Assembly: GCA_002104905.1 (NCBI GenBank)
Contig: MCFE01000570.1
Location: forward strand, 1 to 56,974
Length of the DNA stretch: 56,974 nt
Direction of reading: 5' to 3'
Source: Basidiobolus meristosporus CBS 931.73
Taxonomy: Eukaryota; Basidiobolomycota; Basidiobolomycetes; Basidiobolales; Basidiobolaceae
Shown: in pieces, positions 54,331 through 56,974 of the stretch
Layout: the number at the start of each line of letters is the position of its first letter
Numbering within the stretch: position 1 is the first letter of the stretch
Made by a program: the position numbers and the translations under genes
The notes under the pieces: generated by a model
Databases searched by the model: none
Seen by the model: only the letters and a program-made list of their open reading frames with translations
What the model was told of the DNA's origin: nothing

Positions 54331-56973
54331 CTAGAACCTCTCTAATAAGTAATCTAATCTATGTTTTGTTTCATCTCTAATGTTTGTTTCAATAAAGTAA
54401 AGCTCATCAGGGGTAAATATAAAATTCAGGGGTTTTGGGGGAAGTACAAATTGTAGATGTTTCTGATCAATATAATCCAAGACTGGAACCCAGCCTGGGA
54501 TTAGGTGTAGTAGGAAAGGTGTGTGGACTTGTAAGTAGCTCTGCCACATAGATCTTAGATGGTCCTGAGCCAGTAGTCTTGGTTTCTCAGCTTTTTGAAG
54601 TTTTGAAGCAAGCTCTGTTACTACAGCAGAGCCAACCAGGGTGTGCCAGCAAGAAGATTTCAGGGAGGAGTTAGATTGAAGCCATAGTTTGATGGAGGGG
54701 TTATGTGATTTCTGAAGTTTGACTAGGAAGGAAGCCCGGAGATAGATCATTCGGATTTGGTATGGGTAGAACCCAAAGGCTCCATTAGTTGCATGGATAT
54801 AGGGAGATACTGGAAGATAAGGTACCAAGGATCTGATACACTGATGGAGAAATTTATCCAGGCGGTGAAGTTCTCTGGAGGTTAGGGGTATAATGTGGAG
54901 ACCAAATTCAAGTACTGGCAGCACATACTGCTTCAGAAGTATAGGGATCTTTTGAATTGGAGTGTCTGGAGTGACTACTACCAGAAGCTTTTTGAGAGCC
55001 TGTTGGGCAAGACGGATCCTATTATTCAGGTGGAGCTTTGAGTCAATCCCATGTTGACAAAACGGCAGACCTAGATATATTGCAGTTTGTTGTGGCAGAA
55101 TGCTAGTGTTCTGTATAGTTGTAGTGCATCCAATTGGGACTGTCTTGGAAATTGAGAGTGAGAGGTTGTTGGCAGCCAAGTACTTCTCAATGATGGCAGT
55201 GTCTGCTATGGGATTAGGAGTAGCAATCTTGATATCATCCGCATAGAGAGTTAGTAGTGGATAGGGAGAGTCTGGTGAGGGGCCTTTTGGAAATAAAGGA
55301 AAGTCATGTAGGAATATCACAAATAGTAAGGGACCTAGTACAGATCCTTGGACTACTCCATTTGGAACCTCATAAGTCTCTGATGTGCAACTTGGATGCA
55401 AAATTTTGGCTGAGTTCTCACAAAATAGAGAACGTACAAGAAGGGTCATTGGTAGTGTGGTAACTGCTAATAGCTTTCTCCAAAGCAGAGCTCTGTCCAC
55501 AGAGTCAAAGGCTTTAGTAATGTCAAACAGAATGGTTGGCAATGAGAATTGAAGTGAATGATCATGGCTTAGCACTACAGCCATATCCAAGGAGAGTTTG
55601 GGCAAGAAGCCAAACTGAGAAGGATGGAATGGATATAGTTGAGATTGCAAGGATCTTGCTATCATAAGCTCAAAGATTTTCCGGCAGGTTGGTAGGAGTG
55701 AAACTGGCCGGTAAGAACCTGGGAGTGAGTGTTTCCCCTTCCCTTTGTATAAGGGTATTACATTTGCCTGTGACCAGGCCTTTGGGGTAGTCAATTGTTG
55801 GGCACAGATAGAGTAGAATGGGAGAAGTAAGTGACTCATTTTGGAGTAGCACACCCGGAGTAGATTGTAGGTAATCAAGTCATGTCCAGGTGCAGTATTT
55901 GCAGGAAGCTTCTTTAAAATTTTCTCCAGAAGCTTTGCTGAAACCACAATTGGAGATGTTGGACTGGTGGATATGTTACCAGTATGGTAGAAAGGAGGAG
56001 TGGGATGCATGGTTGAATCAAAGAATATAGGGGCCAGTTTGTCTGGTGATGGTATACTCCTTGCTTGGGGTCTCATGGCTTTGTATACTCTTGATATGGA
56101 CCTTGTGGTGGCATTCATATTTACTAAGGGCAAGGTATCCATGATATGAGCCCATAATCTAGTATGCTCAGTGATCTGTAGTGACTTGGAGTAGGAGATT
56201 GCGCTTTCCAGGAGGTTCTGTGTTTTTGGGTTAGGGAAACATAGGTAGCTGGAATTTAAGGCAGAAATGATGGATTTCCATTTAAGTTGGTTTGCAGATG
56301 GCTTTTGGTAGGACTTGGTGGGCAGGGCCAGACAGCCAGTGATTATGATGAAATGCTGGTAAAATAGCCATAATGCATTTATATCATCACAAATCCATGC
56401 AGGTAAGCTGGGAAATGCATATTCTGTAAGCAAGGATAGGTAGTTGGCAAAGTCCTGTGTCTGTGATACTGAAGCTTTGGCTGGCAGGATTGTAAACGGC
56501 TGAAGAAGGGTGCCAATTGGTAGGGTTTTTCTGGCAGAAATGATAATATGTATTGGCTTGTGATCAGATTTCTCTAGTGAACCACAGCTGATATCCTCTG
56601 GAATGCTTGTAACCTGGTGGATGTACTGTAAGGCAGCTGGAGTAGCTGTTACCCAGTCAACACAACGTTGAGCTTGCTGAGTGTTTACAGTGACCAGATG
56701 ATTTTGTCGGAGGAACTTTTTAAAGTGCTCCTCTCGGGTTCTAAGTCTGGATGAAATAGTGGTGATATTTTCAGGGTGGGGGATATTTATATCTCCCACT
56801 ACCATACAAGGGATTGATGAGCTGTTGATGAATTCTGATGTGGCCAAGAAAATTGCCAGTGTTATGGAGTTAGACAGAGATGGAGGGAGATAGATAATAA
56901 TGGCTACTATAGTTGGAAGTGTTAGAGCATAGCAGTAATACTCATAGATGATGGATACATTTGCTGAGGGTGC
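54331..56973 (-). CDS. ORF2 of LINE unit C (endonuclease-reverse transcriptase), partial
   Basis: Open from the right edge to the stop at 54331 (at least 880 aa). The C-terminal half of an APE endonuclease is present: VVGDINIPH with its Asp intact and SDHKPIHI with the catalytic His. The RT follows, with TAPGHDLITYNLL, YKGKGKHSLPGSYRPVS, QFGFLPK, DITKAFDSVDR, GVVQGSVLGPLLF and YADD (codons 55245-55234). A thumb and a long C-terminal domain complete it; no RNase H or zinc finger is evident. The protein nicks target DNA and copies element RNA. No frame break is seen, so this copy could be functional and could supply the Gag-only unit in trans. Confidence 0.88.
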   Translation of the reverse strand, partial: APSANVSIIYEYYCYALTLPTIVAIIIYLPPSLSNSITLAIFLATSEFINSSSIPCMVVGDINIPHPENITTISSRLRTREEHFKKFLRQNHLVTVNTQQAQRCVDWVTATPAALQYIHQVTSIPEDISCGSLEKSDHKPIHIIISARKTLPIGTLLQPFTILPAKASVSQTQDFANYLSLLTEYAFPSLPAWICDDINALWLFYQHFIIITGCLALPTKSYQKPSANQLKWKSIISALNSSYLCFPNPKTQNLLESAISYSKSLQITEHTRLWAHIMDTLPLVNMNATTRSISRVYKAMRPQARSIPSPDKLAPIFFDSTMHPTPPFYHTGNISTSPTSPIVVSAKLLEKILKKLPANTAPGHDLITYNLLRVCYSKMSHLLLPFYSICAQQLTTPKAWSQANVIPLYKGKGKHSLPGSYRPVSLLPTCRKIFELMIARSLQSQLYPFHPSQFGFLPKLSLDMAVVLSHDHSLQFSLPTILFDITKAFDSVDRALLWRKLLAVTTLPMTLLVRSLFCENSAKILHPSCTSETYEVPNGVVQGSVLGPLLFVIFLHDFPLFPKGPSPDSPYPLLTLYADDIKIATPNPIADTAIIEKYLAANNLSLSISKTVPIGCTTTIQNTSILPQQTAIYLGLPFCQHGIDSKLHLNNRIRLAQQALKKLLVVVTPDTPIQKIPILLKQYVLPVLEFGLHIIPLTSRELHRLDKFLHQCIRSLVPYLPVSPYIHATNGAFGFYPYQIRMIYLRASFLVKLQKSHNPSIKLWLQSNSSLKSSCWHTLVGSAVVTELASKLQKAEKPRLLAQDHLRSMWQSYLQVHTPFLLHLIPGWVPVLDYIDQKHLQFVLPPKPLNFIFTPDELYFIETNIRDETKHRLDYLLERF

Positions 56974-56974
56974 A

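Larger units (their letters stand above)
54243..56974 (-). mobile_element. Intact-looking LINE (unit C), 5' part beyond the window
   Basis: The unit enters from the right edge and ends at the TTAGGGG junction. Its ORF2 is open without interruption, and its 3' hairpins are the best matched of the three. It is the youngest-looking element of the array. ORF1 and the 5' end are not in the window. Confidence 0.8.

Noticed and set aside
1-56974. CRISPR arrays, rRNA genes or prokaryotic operons
   Set aside because: None seen; the spliceosomal introns show this is eukaryotic nuclear DNA.

Overview
The window is nuclear DNA of a filamentous fungus, probably an early-diverging (non-Dikarya) one; this is inference. 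The genes have many short introns (mostly 50-70 nt, GT-AG, CTAAC-like branch sites). They include fungal markers: sterol C-14 reductase, a fused FolB-FolB-FolK-FolP folate enzyme, and the NADPH-oxidase regulator NoxR. A full-length PHAF1 homologue and a ferrochelatase with [2Fe-2S] cysteines fit a lineage outside the budding yeasts. I rebuilt exon structures by hand from splice signals, phase and family similarity; all the joins listed keep the reading frame.

Layout, left to right: inner nuclear membrane protein Src1/Man1 (-); PHAF1 (+); a RhoGAP (+); intronless eIF4G (-); noxR (-); a full-length but broken TRAPPC11 copy (-); MED14 (+); trifunctional FOL1 (+); a BTB protein (-); a 3-kb gene-poor stretch; a PH-domain protein with repeated basic patches (+); ERG24 (+); HEM15 (-); L-2-hydroxyglutarate dehydrogenase (-); an HSL-type hydrolase (-); and a small secreted protein of the Streptomyces subtilisin inhibitor (SSI) family with a decayed second copy beside it (-).

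From about 43.5 kb to the right edge the DNA is mobile. There is an inverted solo LTR, then a decayed Ty1/copia element that is cut off, then four non-LTR retrotransposon units packed end to end in one orientation with their 3' ends to the left. Every junction carries a short TTAGGG-like motif on the + strand. The rightmost unit has an uninterrupted ORF2, the next is 5'-truncated and frameshifted, the third is full length but mutated, and the leftmost encodes only an ORF1 (Gag-like) protein behind 101-bp tandem repeats. This resembles successive additions to a chromosome end pointing right, as in Drosophila HeT-A/TART or Magnaporthe MoTeR arrays.

Most host genes are unrelated housekeeping loci. 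The items of most interest are the telomere-type LINE array with its Gag-only unit, the SSI-like inhibitor (a mainly bacterial family) and the dead TRAPPC11 copy among intact genes.
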